DNA of 52,128 bases from Hominenteromicrobium sp964531265 (GTDB lineage: Bacteria; Bacillota; Clostridia; Oscillospirales; Acutalibacteraceae). Positions 25,827-34,326 of the stretch are shown piece by piece (position 1 is the first letter of the stretch; each line of letters begins with the position of its first letter). A program made the translations under genes and the position numbers. Below the pieces are notes generated by a model that did no database searches, was not told the DNA's origin, and saw nothing but the letters and a program-made list of their open reading frames with translations. The DNA lies in assembly GCA_964531265.1 (NCBI GenBank), contig CAZHDW010000015.1, positions 1 through 52,128 on the forward strand, written 5' to 3'.

Positions 25827-25896
25827 TACCTTTTGGATGAAAAGCTGTCGATAATTTATCTGTTTTTGAGGAAACTGTAGATTTTTCGGCTTGAGA

Positions 25897-25925
25897 TTGT
25901 GCTTTGACGACAAATAAGGTATAAT
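25897..25925 (+). promoter_or_regulatory. Promoter for pncB
   Basis: TTGTGC at 25897-25902 and TATAAT at 25920-25925, 17 bases apart, about 30 bases before the pncB start. Confidence 0.6.
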
Positions 25926-25955
25926 ATATAAAATCAACTATTTCGAGGGATGGAT

Positions 25956-27413
25956 ATGTCTGTAAGTCTCAGCGATGACCGTTTGAATTTAACAATGCTC
26001 ACAGATTTCTATGAGATCACCATGGCCAACGGATATTATTCCAATGGCTACAGGGACACGATTGCATATTTTGATATGTTTTTCAGAAAAGTCCCGGATG
26101 GCGGCGGATTTGCTATAATGGCCGGCGTTGAGCAGCTTGTGGATTATCTGAAGAATCTCAGTTTTACGCGCGAGGATATTCAGTATCTGCGTTCCAAGAA
26201 TCTTTTTCGCGAGGAATTCCTTGAATATCTCCAGAATTTTAAGTTCAACTGCGATGTATGGGCAGTTCCGGAAGGAACACCGATATTCCCGGGTGAGCCG
26301 ATAGTTACTGTCAGAGGCTCGGTTATACAGGCTCAGTTCGTGGAGACCATGGTGCTTCTGTGCATAAACCACCAGAGCCTTATCGCTACAAAGACCAACA
26401 GAATAGTTCGTGCTGCAAATGGCCGTGCTGTAATGGAGTTTGGTTCTCGACGTGCTCAGGGCTTTGACGGTGCAGTATACGGTGCGAGAGCCGCGTATAT
26501 AGGCGGCTGCGTGGGCACTGCCTGCACTATAAGCGACCGTCGCTTCGGCGTTCCGGCGCTCGGCACAATGGCTCATAGTTGGGTACAGCTTTTCGATAGC
26601 GAATATGAGGCTTTCAAGGCATATGCTGAGGAATACCCAAGCAACTGTACATTGCTTGTAGATACATATAATGTTCTGAAATCCGGTGTGCCGAATGCTA
26701 TAAAGGTGTTCAATGAGGTTCTTGTTCCGCGTGGATACAGACCTGCCGGAATCAGAATAGACAGCGGTGATATCACTTATCTTTCCAGAAAGGCGAGAGC
26801 TATGCTCGATGAAGCCGGATTTGAGGATTGCAAGATATGCGCTTCTAACTCCCTTGATGAATATATCATACGCGATATGCTCATTCAGGGCGCCAAGGTC
26901 GATTCTTTCGGCGTTGGCGAGCGCCTTATCACATCTTCGAGCGAGCCGGTTTTCGGTGGTGTTTATAAGCTTGCGGCTGTTGAGAAAAACGGTGAGATCG
27001 TACCGAAGATAAAGATAAGCGAGAATGTTGCTAAAATCACGACTCCGGGCTTCAAAGAGGTCTGGCGTATATTTGACCGTGAAACGGACAAGGCTATCGC
27101 CGATGTTATCACAATGAACGATGAGGTCATCGACGAGAAGCAGCCGTACACGATATTTGATCCGAACCATACATGGAAGAGGAAGACTGTTGAGAATTTC
27201 AGAGCCGTTCGTCTGCGCACGCAGATATTCAAGAATGGCGAATGTGTTTACCAGCCGCGTGCTCTCAGCGCTGTGCGTGCTTATTGCCTTGCACAGGTCG
27301 AGACGCTTTGGGAGGAAGTAACACGTTTTGAAAATCCGCACAGCTATTATGTGGACCTCTCTCAGAAGCTCTGGGATGAGAAGAACAGATTGCTCTCCGA
27401 GAATCAATTTTAA
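25956..27413 (+). CDS. pncB: Nicotinate phosphoribosyltransferase
   Basis: A 485-residue enzyme converting nicotinate and PRPP to nicotinate mononucleotide in NAD salvage. Seen are the N-terminal LTDFYEITMANGYY, the conserved EFGSRRAQGFDGA segment with the phosphoribosyl-binding residues, GTMAHSWV and the later RIDSGDITYLS and DSFGVGERLITS. The length fits the Gram-positive type. An ATG at 25950 lies directly on the GAGGG ribosome site, so the ATG at 25956 is the better start. It has its own promoter and is followed within a dozen bases by rnpB. Confidence 0.94.
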   Translation: MSVSLSDDRLNLTMLTDFYEITMANGYYSNGYRDTIAYFDMFFRKVPDGGGFAIMAGVEQLVDYLKNLSFTREDIQYLRSKNLFREEFLEYLQNFKFNCDVWAVPEGTPIFPGEPIVTVRGSVIQAQFVETMVLLCINHQSLIATKTNRIVRAANGRAVMEFGSRRAQGFDGAVYGARAAYIGGCVGTACTISDRRFGVPALGTMAHSWVQLFDSEYEAFKAYAEEYPSNCTLLVDTYNVLKSGVPNAIKVFNEVLVPRGYRPAGIRIDSGDITYLSRKARAMLDEAGFEDCKICASNSLDEYIIRDMLIQGAKVDSFGVGERLITSSSEPVFGGVYKLAAVEKNGEIVPKIKISENVAKITTPGFKEVWRIFDRETDKAIADVITMNDEVIDEKQPYTIFDPNHTWKRKTVENFRAVRLRTQIFKNGECVYQPRALSAVRAYCLAQVETLWEEVTRFENPHSYYVDLSQKLWDEKNRLLSENQF

Positions 27414-27424
27414 TTTGTCTATTT

Positions 27425-27765
27425 GCGAGTAAGCCGGACAGCTGCGAGTGTACGCCGAAAGGCCGCACTTGAGGAAAGTCCGAGCTCCACAGGGCGAGAA
27501 TAACGGCTAACGGCCGCCGGGGGCGACCCCAGGGATAGTGCAACAGAGATATACCGCCTGCTTTTGCAGGTAAGGGTGGAAAGGTGCGGTAAGAGCGTAC
27601 CGGCGTGTGGGAGACCACACGGCCATGTAAACCCTATTCGGAGCAACACCGTGGAGAAACATATGCGTTTGCCCGACGCGTTTCGTGGAGGTGGCTTGAG
27701 CTGTATGGTAACATGCAGTCGAGAAAGATGGTTGTCCAAGACAGAACTCGGCTTATAGGTTTAGT
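27425..27765 (+). ncRNA. rnpB: RNase P RNA, type A
   Basis: The catalytic RNA of ribonuclease P, which matures tRNA 5' ends. The P1 helix is TAAGCCG at 27430-27436 with CGGCTTA at 27749-27755. Conserved core blocks are present: GAGGAAAGTCCGAGCTCC near the 5' end, ACAGAGATATACCGCC in the middle and CAGAACTCGGCTTATAGG at the 3' end. The ACAGA...ACCGCC region and overall layout fit the ancestral type A, which Clostridia have, rather than the Bacillus type B. A terminator follows. Exact ends are approximate. Confidence 0.97.
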
Positions 27766-27772
27766 CGCATAG

Positions 27773-27807
27773 AAAAAAGGCGCTGATCGAAAGATCGGCG
27801 CCTTTTT
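27773..27807. terminator. Bidirectional terminator between rnpB and asnB
   Basis: AAAAAGGCGC-T-GATC and GATC-G-GCGCCTTTTT form a long stem around a GAAA loop. It serves rnpB on the plus strand and the D-Asp operon on the minus strand. Confidence 0.92.
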
Positions 27808-27818
27808 GTATATCGATA

Positions 27819-29666
27819 TTAATTCAAAACGAAGAACTGCTCGTACCAGAGAATAAAGGTATAGAAGGACCAGATCTTCTGCATGTTGAGGGCCTTGCCG
27901 CTCTTATGGTCATCCAGAAGCTTCATAAGTTCGTCCGTAACAAAGAATTTCTCGGCAATATCACTCGTGAATGCATCCTTGACCATGCCGTAATACTTGT
28001 CCTCACGAAGCCAGTCATTGAGCGGCACGGGGAAGCCAAGCTTCTTCTTGTTTGCGGTACGTTCGGGAAGCTGCTTTATAGCTGCACTGCGCAGAGCGAT
28101 CTTGGTCGTCTCATTGGCAGCACGATAACGGGACGGTATGCGAAGTGAAAGCTCAAGCAGCTTTTTATCGAGGAACGGGACACGGAGCTCAAGGGAGTTT
28201 GCCATGCTCATACGGTCAGCCTTGAGCAGGATATCATAGATCATCCAGGTGTGGATATCGGCATACTGAAGCTGAGTTGGCTCATCGAGACCGGGAACCT
28301 CATCAAAATAGCGCTTGCTGTATTCCTCGGGAAGCTTTGTGGCAATGGGACGCTTTAGATATTTCTGGCGTTCAGCACTCTGGAAGACGTAATTGGCACG
28401 CATAAAGCGCTGATACGGCTCCATTGAACCGCGGATAATGAAGTTCTTGCCCTTGAAATTCGGGCAATGGCGTGCAACAGCGCCGAGTGCCTTGCGCAGG
28501 GGACGGGGCACCTTGTGGGAATAACGATCAAAATGACCACCGGCAAGATACATCGGATATCCGCCAAAGAGTTCATCCGCACCTTCTCCGGAGAGAACCA
28601 CCTTGACATACTTTCGTGCATTCTTTGCCAGGAAGTACAGCGGAATCTCAGAGGGGTTCGGGAGAGGCTCGTCCATAAAGTACTGTATCTCACCGACTGC
28701 TCCGAAGAACTCGTCGGCAGAAACCTTGTTGGAAATATTCGGTACGCCCACTACACTTGAGAAGTCCTGAGCATAGGGGAGCTCGCTGTATTTCTCTTCC
28801 TCATAGCCGACGGAGAAGGTCTTAACCTTCTTTGTGCCCTTGGATATCTCCTTTACGACATAGCTGGAATCAACGCCGGAGGAGAGGAAGCAGCCGACCT
28901 CAACATCGGCTATCTGATGCATTGCTACGGATTCACTGAATTCGCGTGTGATGGCATCCTCCCAGTAGGAGAGCTCCTTGTCATCCTCTATTCTGTATTC
29001 GATCTTGTAATAGCGCTCAACGTCCAGCTTGCCGTCCTTATAGGTAAAGCAGTGTGCACCGGGGAGCTTGAATACATTCTTGAAGATGGTTCTTTCGTCC
29101 GGAATATATTCATAGGAGAGGTAGAGGGGAATCATATCCTCGTCGAGCTCCTTTTCGAATTTCGGATGCGAAAGGAAGCTCTTTATCTCGCTGCCGAACA
29201 TGAACTCACCGTTCTTGTGATAATAATAGAACGGCTTGATGCCGAATATATCTCGTGCACCGAAGAGCTCCTTTGTGTTCTTGTTCCAAATAATAAATGC
29301 AAACATGCCGCGAAGGTGATCGAGAACCTTTTTGCCGTATTCCTCAAAGCCGTGCAGTATGACCTCGCTGTCGGACTTTGTGGTGAAAACATGTCCAGCC
29401 TTTATCAGCTCATCGCGTATACTCTGATAGTTATATATCTCTCCGTTGAACATGAGTACCAGAGAGCCGTCCTCGTTGAGTATCGGCTGTCTGCCGCCCT
29501 CAAGGTCTATTATGGAAAGTCGACGGAAGCCGAGGGAGATATCGTCGTCAACGTAGTAATGTGCATCGTCGGGGCCGCGGTGGATTATACGGTCAGCCAT
29601 GGCACGAATGACAGCCTCTCTGTCAAAAGTACCGTAATTGTTTATATAGCCGGCAAAGCCGCACAT
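27819..29666 (-). CDS. asnB: AsnB-type glutamine-dependent amidotransferase (first copy)
   Basis: A 615-residue two-domain enzyme. The N-terminal class II glutaminase domain has the nucleophile Cys2 (MCGFAGY) and the RLSIIDLEGG and NGEIYNY motifs. The C-terminal ATP-pyrophosphatase synthetase domain has the PP-loop SSGVDSSYV and GEGADELFGGYPMY. By family it amidates an aspartyl or similar carboxylate using glutamine and ATP. It ends the minus-strand operon, 21 bases after the racemase gene, with GGAGG before its ATG. The context of D-Asp ligase and racemase suggests a cell-wall amidation role like AsnH of lactococci, rather than plain asparagine synthesis. The substrate is inferred only. Confidence 0.9.
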   Translation of the reverse strand: MCGFAGYINNYGTFDREAVIRAMADRIIHRGPDDAHYYVDDDISLGFRRLSIIDLEGGRQPILNEDGSLVLMFNGEIYNYQSIRDELIKAGHVFTTKSDSEVILHGFEEYGKKVLDHLRGMFAFIIWNKNTKELFGARDIFGIKPFYYYHKNGEFMFGSEIKSFLSHPKFEKELDEDMIPLYLSYEYIPDERTIFKNVFKLPGAHCFTYKDGKLDVERYYKIEYRIEDDKELSYWEDAITREFSESVAMHQIADVEVGCFLSSGVDSSYVVKEISKGTKKVKTFSVGYEEEKYSELPYAQDFSSVVGVPNISNKVSADEFFGAVGEIQYFMDEPLPNPSEIPLYFLAKNARKYVKVVLSGEGADELFGGYPMYLAGGHFDRYSHKVPRPLRKALGAVARHCPNFKGKNFIIRGSMEPYQRFMRANYVFQSAERQKYLKRPIATKLPEEYSKRYFDEVPGLDEPTQLQYADIHTWMIYDILLKADRMSMANSLELRVPFLDKKLLELSLRIPSRYRAANETTKIALRSAAIKQLPERTANKKKLGFPVPLNDWLREDKYYGMVKDAFTSDIAEKFFVTDELMKLLDDHKSGKALNMQKIWSFYTFILWYEQFFVLN

Positions 29667-29687
29667 ATAGAAACCTCCTTTAAGGTG

Positions 29688-30404
29688 TTATTTTATCAGG
29701 GAATCGTATTCCTGCTTGAGCTTTTTGCCGCAGGCGATAACTGCGGCACGCGCAAGCACCTCAAGCGCATCGAGATAGCCGCTGCCAATGTCGTTATCAC
29801 GCTTGATAATCGAAAGCTCGGTACAGCCGAGAATAATTGCATCGCAGCCATCATTCCTCAGAGAATCGGATATTTTACGGAATTTCTCCATATCCGCAGG
29901 AAGTCCGGCCTTGATATTGTCGTAGATCAGCGACATGACATTTTGCTGCATGGCTTCACTTGGCAATGAGTATTCGATGCCAACCTCGGAAAGCGCGTTT
30001 TGAAACAGCTCCATATGCACTGTGCCGGAGGTTGCCATGATGCCGGCTCTTTTGCAGCCGACGCTCCTGAGATATTCGGCAGTCTCTCGTACCATATGGA
30101 CGAATGGCACCTTTACGCTGCTTTGAAGCTCATTGTGAAAGCTGTGAGCGGTTACGCAGGGCGTACCGATAGCGCATACGCCGAGAACTTCAAGCTTTTG
30201 AGCCATATCCACCATCGCCGGCACAGGGGAGGGCTTTGTGTGGTCAAGGATATACGCAGTCCTGTCCGGTACGGTGGGGCGATTGAAAATAATCGCGTCA
30301 ACGTGCTCCTGATCCGTCTTTGCGTCAGTCATGTCGACTATGAGCTGCATCAGATATGCGGTGGCCATTGGGCCGAGACCACCAATAATACCAAAACTTT
30401 TCAT
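29688..30404 (-). CDS. Aspartate/glutamate racemase family protein, probably aspartate racemase
   Basis: A 238-residue cofactor-independent racemase. The two catalytic cysteines are C83 (TPCVTAH) and C194 (LGCTELS), and the N-terminal FGIIGGLGPMAT is typical of aspartate racemases. It would interconvert L- and D-aspartate by two-base deprotonation and reprotonation. Its ATG shares one base with the stop of the ATP-grasp gene, so the two are translationally coupled. In Enterococcus faecium a racemase gene likewise adjoins the D-aspartate ligase gene. Glutamate racemase (MurI) is less likely given the GGLGP N-terminus. Confidence 0.88.
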   Translation of the reverse strand: MKSFGIIGGLGPMATAYLMQLIVDMTDAKTDQEHVDAIIFNRPTVPDRTAYILDHTKPSPVPAMVDMAQKLEVLGVCAIGTPCVTAHSFHNELQSSVKVPFVHMVRETAEYLRSVGCKRAGIMATSGTVHMELFQNALSEVGIEYSLPSEAMQQNVMSLIYDNIKAGLPADMEKFRKISDSLRNDGCDAIILGCTELSIIKRDNDIGSGYLDALEVLARAAVIACGKKLKQEYDSLIK

Positions 30405-31645
30405 TAATCGTGCAGTCCTTTATTATTGAAGTAACGCTTATATTTTCCGAAATAGTGGTACTGATTACGCACGAACATCAGCCAGCGCTTGAAGCTGCGA
30501 TCCTTTTCGTAATAATAGGAGTTTACCACCTTGCGCTCGCGGATAAGCTGCTTTGCCTCTGCCTTTACAGCCTCATCGGGGCAATAGTCGAAGATTATCT
30601 TGGTCGGAATAATGGTGTAAAGCACCTTTTTATCGGCTACAGTCAGCTCCATGGGTTTATTGTAAATAACGTCATCGGCAAGCCATTTTGCAATGTTGTA
30701 GCCGGCAGCGGTGACGAAGAAGCTGCTGCGTCCCTGACGCAGATTCATCTCAAAGAGCTTATACTTGCCGTCACGCTCGTCATATTTCATATCGAAGTTT
30801 GCAAAGCCGATATATCCTATGCCCTCAAGGAAATTCTTCATCATTTCATTTAGCTTTTCATCATAGCCGTTGATGATTGCGGCGTAGCTGCCAATGCCCT
30901 CCGGAGAATGCTCCTCCAAAACGGCATTGCCGAGTGCAATGAGCTTTACCTTGCCGTCCTTGCCACAGTAGCAGTTCATAACACGCATCTTGGAGTCGTC
31001 ACCCGGGATGTACTCCTGCAGAATGAGATGATCCTTATATGAGGAGCCGTAGATTGCGTCAAGAATAGCCGTGAATTCGTCCTTGTTCTGAGCGACGAAA
31101 ACCTTCTTCTTGTGGGGAAACTTGCAGTTCCAATAGGCTACACTGTTTGAAGGCTTGATAATAACCGGGAAGTCAAACGGAAGCTCGACATTCTTATAAT
31201 TTTCGAAGGAGCATGTGGTTGTCTTCGGGAAGGAGAAGCCGTGCTCCTCACATACCTGATAGAAACTCTCCTTTATAGAGAGGCGCATGAGAAGCTCCTC
31301 GGATATGCATTCGAATTCATAGATTCCGCGCAGCTTGTTCTGGTTACGAACGAGCATCTTGATGTAGTTGTCACCGCAGGGAACAAGCAGCTTGCGGACG
31401 CCCTCATAGCGTCTTGCAAATTCCTTAAGCGTTGCAACAAAGACCTCGTCATCCTCCAGCTCCGGCTCGACCTTCTGTACTTCAACGATATTACTATTCA
31501 TTGTAGCCGGAAGTGTACCCTTACCGACGGCTACACTCTTATAGCCATATGCCTCATGGAAGGAACGTGCCATGCCGTAGACATTTATGTCACTGCCGAG
31601 AAGCACCGGCAGGAAGTCCTGAGACATCAATTCGTTTTTGTTCAT
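30404..31645 (-). CDS. ATP-grasp ligase resembling peptidoglycan D-aspartate ligase
   Basis: A 413-residue ATP-grasp carboxylate-amine ligase. The N-terminal FLPVLLGSDINVYGMARSF strongly recalls the D-aspartate ligase (Asl-fm) of Enterococcus faecium, which activates D-Asp on its beta-carboxylate and joins it to the L-Lys side chain of the peptidoglycan precursor. ATP-grasp elements are visible: FPVIIKPSNSV with the ATP-binding Lys, ILQEYIPGDDS and the metal-binding FEMNLRQGRSS. The start is the ATG at 31645, with AGGTGA five bases upstream; a GTG at 31654 is in that ribosome site. Flanking AsnB-type amidotransferases and the coupled racemase support this role. The acceptor (Lys, Orn or DAP) cannot be read here. 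Confidence 0.78.
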   Translation of the reverse strand: MNKNELMSQDFLPVLLGSDINVYGMARSFHEAYGYKSVAVGKGTLPATMNSNIVEVQKVEPELEDDEVFVATLKEFARRYEGVRKLLVPCGDNYIKMLVRNQNKLRGIYEFECISEELLMRLSIKESFYQVCEEHGFSFPKTTTCSFENYKNVELPFDFPVIIKPSNSVAYWNCKFPHKKKVFVAQNKDEFTAILDAIYGSSYKDHLILQEYIPGDDSKMRVMNCYCGKDGKVKLIALGNAVLEEHSPEGIGSYAAIINGYDEKLNEMMKNFLEGIGYIGFANFDMKYDERDGKYKLFEMNLRQGRSSFFVTAAGYNIAKWLADDVIYNKPMELTVADKKVLYTIIPTKIIFDYCPDEAVKAEAKQLIRERKVVNSYYYEKDRSFKRWLMFVRNQYHYFGKYKRYFNNKGLHD

Positions 31646-31664
31646 TATAATCACCTGATTTTCT

Positions 31665-33536
31665 TTATGCTTTATTTTGAGAGTTCCTGTAACTGTTTAA
31701 AACATCGTCGTTGAAAAACTGCTCATACCAAACAAGAAATGTATAAACAGTCCATATGCGGCGGCTGTTGTCAGCCTTGCCGTTTTTGTGGTCATCAAGA
31801 AGCTTTATAAGCTGTTCGGTATGGAAATACCTGCGTGCAGTCTCACCGCAAAAGCGTTCCTTGACTATATTATAGTACTTATCCTCTTTGAGCCATACGC
31901 GTGTGGGGACGGGGAAGCCGAGTTTCCTTTTGTCCGCCCATTTTTCGGGCATACGGCGCAGAGCCGCCTTGCGCATGGCAAGCTTGGTGTTCTCGCGATT
32001 TACGCGGTATTTCATCGGGATTCGCTCAGCCACATGCATGACCTCCATATCAAGGAACGGTACACGTACCTCAAGGGAGTTTGCCATGCTCATTTTGTCA
32101 GCCTTAAGCAGGATATCTCCCACCATCCATGCGTTGATATCGACAAACTGCATTTTTGTTACAGGGTCCTTGTCACTAACGTGGTCATAGAAGGGCTTTA
32201 CTACTGCTTCCGGAGACGGCGCGTCGGTGCTGATTTTTAACAGTTCCTTGCGCTCACTCTCTGTGAACATATATGCATTGCCGATAAAACGCTCTTCAAG
32301 CCTTTTGCCGCGGCGAATCAGGAAGTTTACACCGAAGCGCTTCGGAAGATGTGCCGCAAGCCTGCCGATGAGACGTCGGATTGGAAAGGGAATTGCGTCG
32401 TACATCGGCACGGAGAGAGGCTCTTTGTATATATTGTAGCCGCCGAAGAGTTCATCAGCGCCCTCGCCTGACATTGCGACCTTGAGGTGCTTTGCGGCGG
32501 TATTGCATACGAAATAGAGCGCTGCCGCAGAGGGGTCTGCAAGGGGTTCATCCATATGATACTGTATCTTGGCGAAATTTCCCCAGAATTCCTCGGGAGA
32601 AATAGTTTTGCTGAAATTTTTGACCGGTATGCGCTCGGAAAGCTCCTTGGCATAGCCTGTCTCATTATATTTTGTTCCGTTATCGAAGCCGACCGTAAAG
32701 GTCTTATCGACATTTGCTGAGCAGGCTACATAGCTGGAATCAACGCCGGAGGAGAGAAAGGAGCCAACCTCGACATCGGCGATCTTATGCGCCTGTATGG
32801 AATCGTCAAAGGCCTTTTCAATCTCATCTACCCAGTAATCGAGGGGCTTATCCTCTTCTGCGCTGAAATTCGGTATCCAGTAGCGACTGATGTCCATTTT
32901 GCCGTCATGATAGAAGAAATAATGCGCAGGAGGAAGCTTCCAGACGTTTTTAAAGAAGGTCTCATTTCCGGGAGAATACTGGAAGGAGAGATAGCTTTCG
33001 AGCGCTCTTTCGTTGAGCTCCTTTTTGAAATGCGGGTGCTCCACAAAGCTCTTTATCTCACTGCCGAACATCAGAGTATTGTTCATGCGCGCATAATAAA
33101 ACGGCTTTATGCCGAAGAAATCACGGGCACCGAAGAGAGTCTTCGTGTTTTTATCCCAGATGATAAATGCGAACATTCCGCGTAGCTTTTTCAAAAGCTC
33201 CGTGCCGTATTCTTCGAAGCCGTGCAGTAAAACCTCACTGTCGGTTTTAGTTGTAAATACGTGACCCGCCCTTATGAGCTCGTCACGGAGAAGCTTGTAA
33301 TTATATATCTCACCGTTGAACATGAGCACCTTGCTCCTGTCCTCGTTGAGTATCGGCTGTCTGCCGCCGTCAATATCGATTATGGACAGCCTGCGAAAGC
33401 CGAGTGCGATATCATCGTCCATGTAGTAGTCCGCATCGTCCGGCCCTCTGTGTCGGATGCGGTCCGCCATTGCGTGCAGCACGGGCGTCATAAGCTGCGT
33501 TTCACCGCCGTCGGTATATCCTACAAAACCACACAT
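31665..33536 (-). CDS. asnB: AsnB-type glutamine-dependent amidotransferase (second copy)
   Basis: A 623-residue paralogue of the enzyme at 27819-29666. It has the same layout: Cys2 glutaminase nucleophile (MCGFVGY), NGEIYNY, PP-loop SSGVDSSYVA and GEGADELFGGYNIY. The two copies are clearly related along their full length but differ at many positions, so they are not recent duplicates. It starts 57 bases after the regulator gene and ends 19 bases before the ATP-grasp gene. Two different amidotransferases in one wall-precursor operon suggest two acceptor sites, for example the D-Asp bridge and a stem-peptide carboxylate. True asparagine synthetase activity for one copy is possible. Confidence 0.9.
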   Translation of the reverse strand: MCGFVGYTDGGETQLMTPVLHAMADRIRHRGPDDADYYMDDDIALGFRRLSIIDIDGGRQPILNEDRSKVLMFNGEIYNYKLLRDELIRAGHVFTTKTDSEVLLHGFEEYGTELLKKLRGMFAFIIWDKNTKTLFGARDFFGIKPFYYARMNNTLMFGSEIKSFVEHPHFKKELNERALESYLSFQYSPGNETFFKNVWKLPPAHYFFYHDGKMDISRYWIPNFSAEEDKPLDYWVDEIEKAFDDSIQAHKIADVEVGSFLSSGVDSSYVACSANVDKTFTVGFDNGTKYNETGYAKELSERIPVKNFSKTISPEEFWGNFAKIQYHMDEPLADPSAAALYFVCNTAAKHLKVAMSGEGADELFGGYNIYKEPLSVPMYDAIPFPIRRLIGRLAAHLPKRFGVNFLIRRGKRLEERFIGNAYMFTESERKELLKISTDAPSPEAVVKPFYDHVSDKDPVTKMQFVDINAWMVGDILLKADKMSMANSLEVRVPFLDMEVMHVAERIPMKYRVNRENTKLAMRKAALRRMPEKWADKRKLGFPVPTRVWLKEDKYYNIVKERFCGETARRYFHTEQLIKLLDDHKNGKADNSRRIWTVYTFLVWYEQFFNDDVLNSYRNSQNKA

Positions 33537-33593
33537 AAATCTACCTTATCCCAAGAAGGGAGTCCTTTCTGAGCTGAGCACCAATTGTGCGGC

Positions 33594-34205
33594 TCAAATA
33601 GTTTTGTGTTCGCTTTCCACAGCCTCAATCAAAGCAAAAAGCGACGGAGCAAGCTCGGGATAATCCTCCGGGAGCTTATCCGTAAGCTCAGCGCCATCTT
33701 CGTTCTCTGTTTCCGGCGAATCGAGCAATGATCTGATTCGGGCCAGCGACAACCTCATGCGGCACTCGGTAAGCACTTCGCTAAGCTCACCTTCTGTTTT
33801 GAACAGAGCGGGCTTGACGTGTGTAGCCTTTACAATGGCACGAAATGCATTGTAAACCGCACAATCGAGATAGACAGTAATTTGATGCGCAAGAGATTTG
33901 CTATTGATTTTTTTCAGGATTGCAAATACAATATGTATAGAGTTCAATATATTTTCGGCATCGGGTTCGGTCGTGACCGTTGGCGAGGCTGTGTCGCGTA
34001 TCTGCGTTTTACCGAGCAGATAATCACAGGATACCCCATAATAATCGGCGGTACGCACGATAAAATCAAGGCTGCACTCGCGTATTCCCTTTTCATAATG
34101 GGACAGAAGTGCCTGCGATACACCGAGGTCGGCTGCGGCCTGCTTCTGGCTGATATGGCGCTCCTTGCGGAGAAGGGTCAGGATGCGTGGGAAATCGTTG
34201 TTCAT
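33594..34205 (-). CDS. XRE-family helix-turn-helix regulator
   Basis: A 203-residue regulator. Residues 1-65 form a Cro/C1-type HTH (KERHISQKQAAADLGVSQAL, then SHYEKG). The rest is helical with no recognised ligand domain. It is the first gene of the minus-strand operon leading into the asnB/D-Asp ligase genes, so it may control its own operon. I prefer the ATG at 34205; a GTG at 34220 is possible, since AGGTGG overlaps it. The promoter directly upstream contains an AAATT...AATTT inverted repeat over the -10 box that could be its operator. Confidence 0.85.
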   Translation of the reverse strand: MNNDFPRILTLLRKERHISQKQAAADLGVSQALLSHYEKGIRECSLDFIVRTADYYGVSCDYLLGKTQIRDTASPTVTTEPDAENILNSIHIVFAILKKINSKSLAHQITVYLDCAVYNAFRAIVKATHVKPALFKTEGELSEVLTECRMRLSLARIRSLLDSPETENEDGAELTDKLPEDYPELAPSLFALIEAVESEHKTI

Positions 34206-34246
34206 GGGAGCTTTCACCACCTGAATGCAAAAAATACATTGAGTAA

Positions 34247-34275
34247 ATTATACTCGAATTTATCTTAGAAGTAAA
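34247..34275 (-). promoter_or_regulatory. Promoter of the regulator/D-Asp operon
   Basis: On the minus strand TTTACT (plus 34270-34275) and TATAAT (plus 34247-34252) are 17 bases apart. An AAATT-CGAGTAT-AATTT inverted repeat spans the -10 box, a plausible autoregulatory operator. Confidence 0.65.
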
Positions 34276-34326
34276 CAGAAAACCCCAATTTTTTCTGTTT
34301 GTTTGTTTTGAACGAAAGGAAGAGCT

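Noticed and set aside
24801..25937. 378-codon minus-strand frame across the alcohol dehydrogenase gene
   Set aside because: Antisense to a strongly conserved gene, with no start signals and a His/Cys/Arg-rich product typical of shadows.
25989..27407. Long open frame (472 codons) on the minus strand inside pncB
   Set aside because: It lies exactly antisense to a gene with all family motifs, has no ribosome site or promoter and its protein has no recognisable fold. It is a codon-use shadow.
28917..29969. 350-codon plus-strand frame across asnB and the racemase gene
   Set aside because: Antisense to two well-defined genes, crossing their boundary, with no ribosome site.
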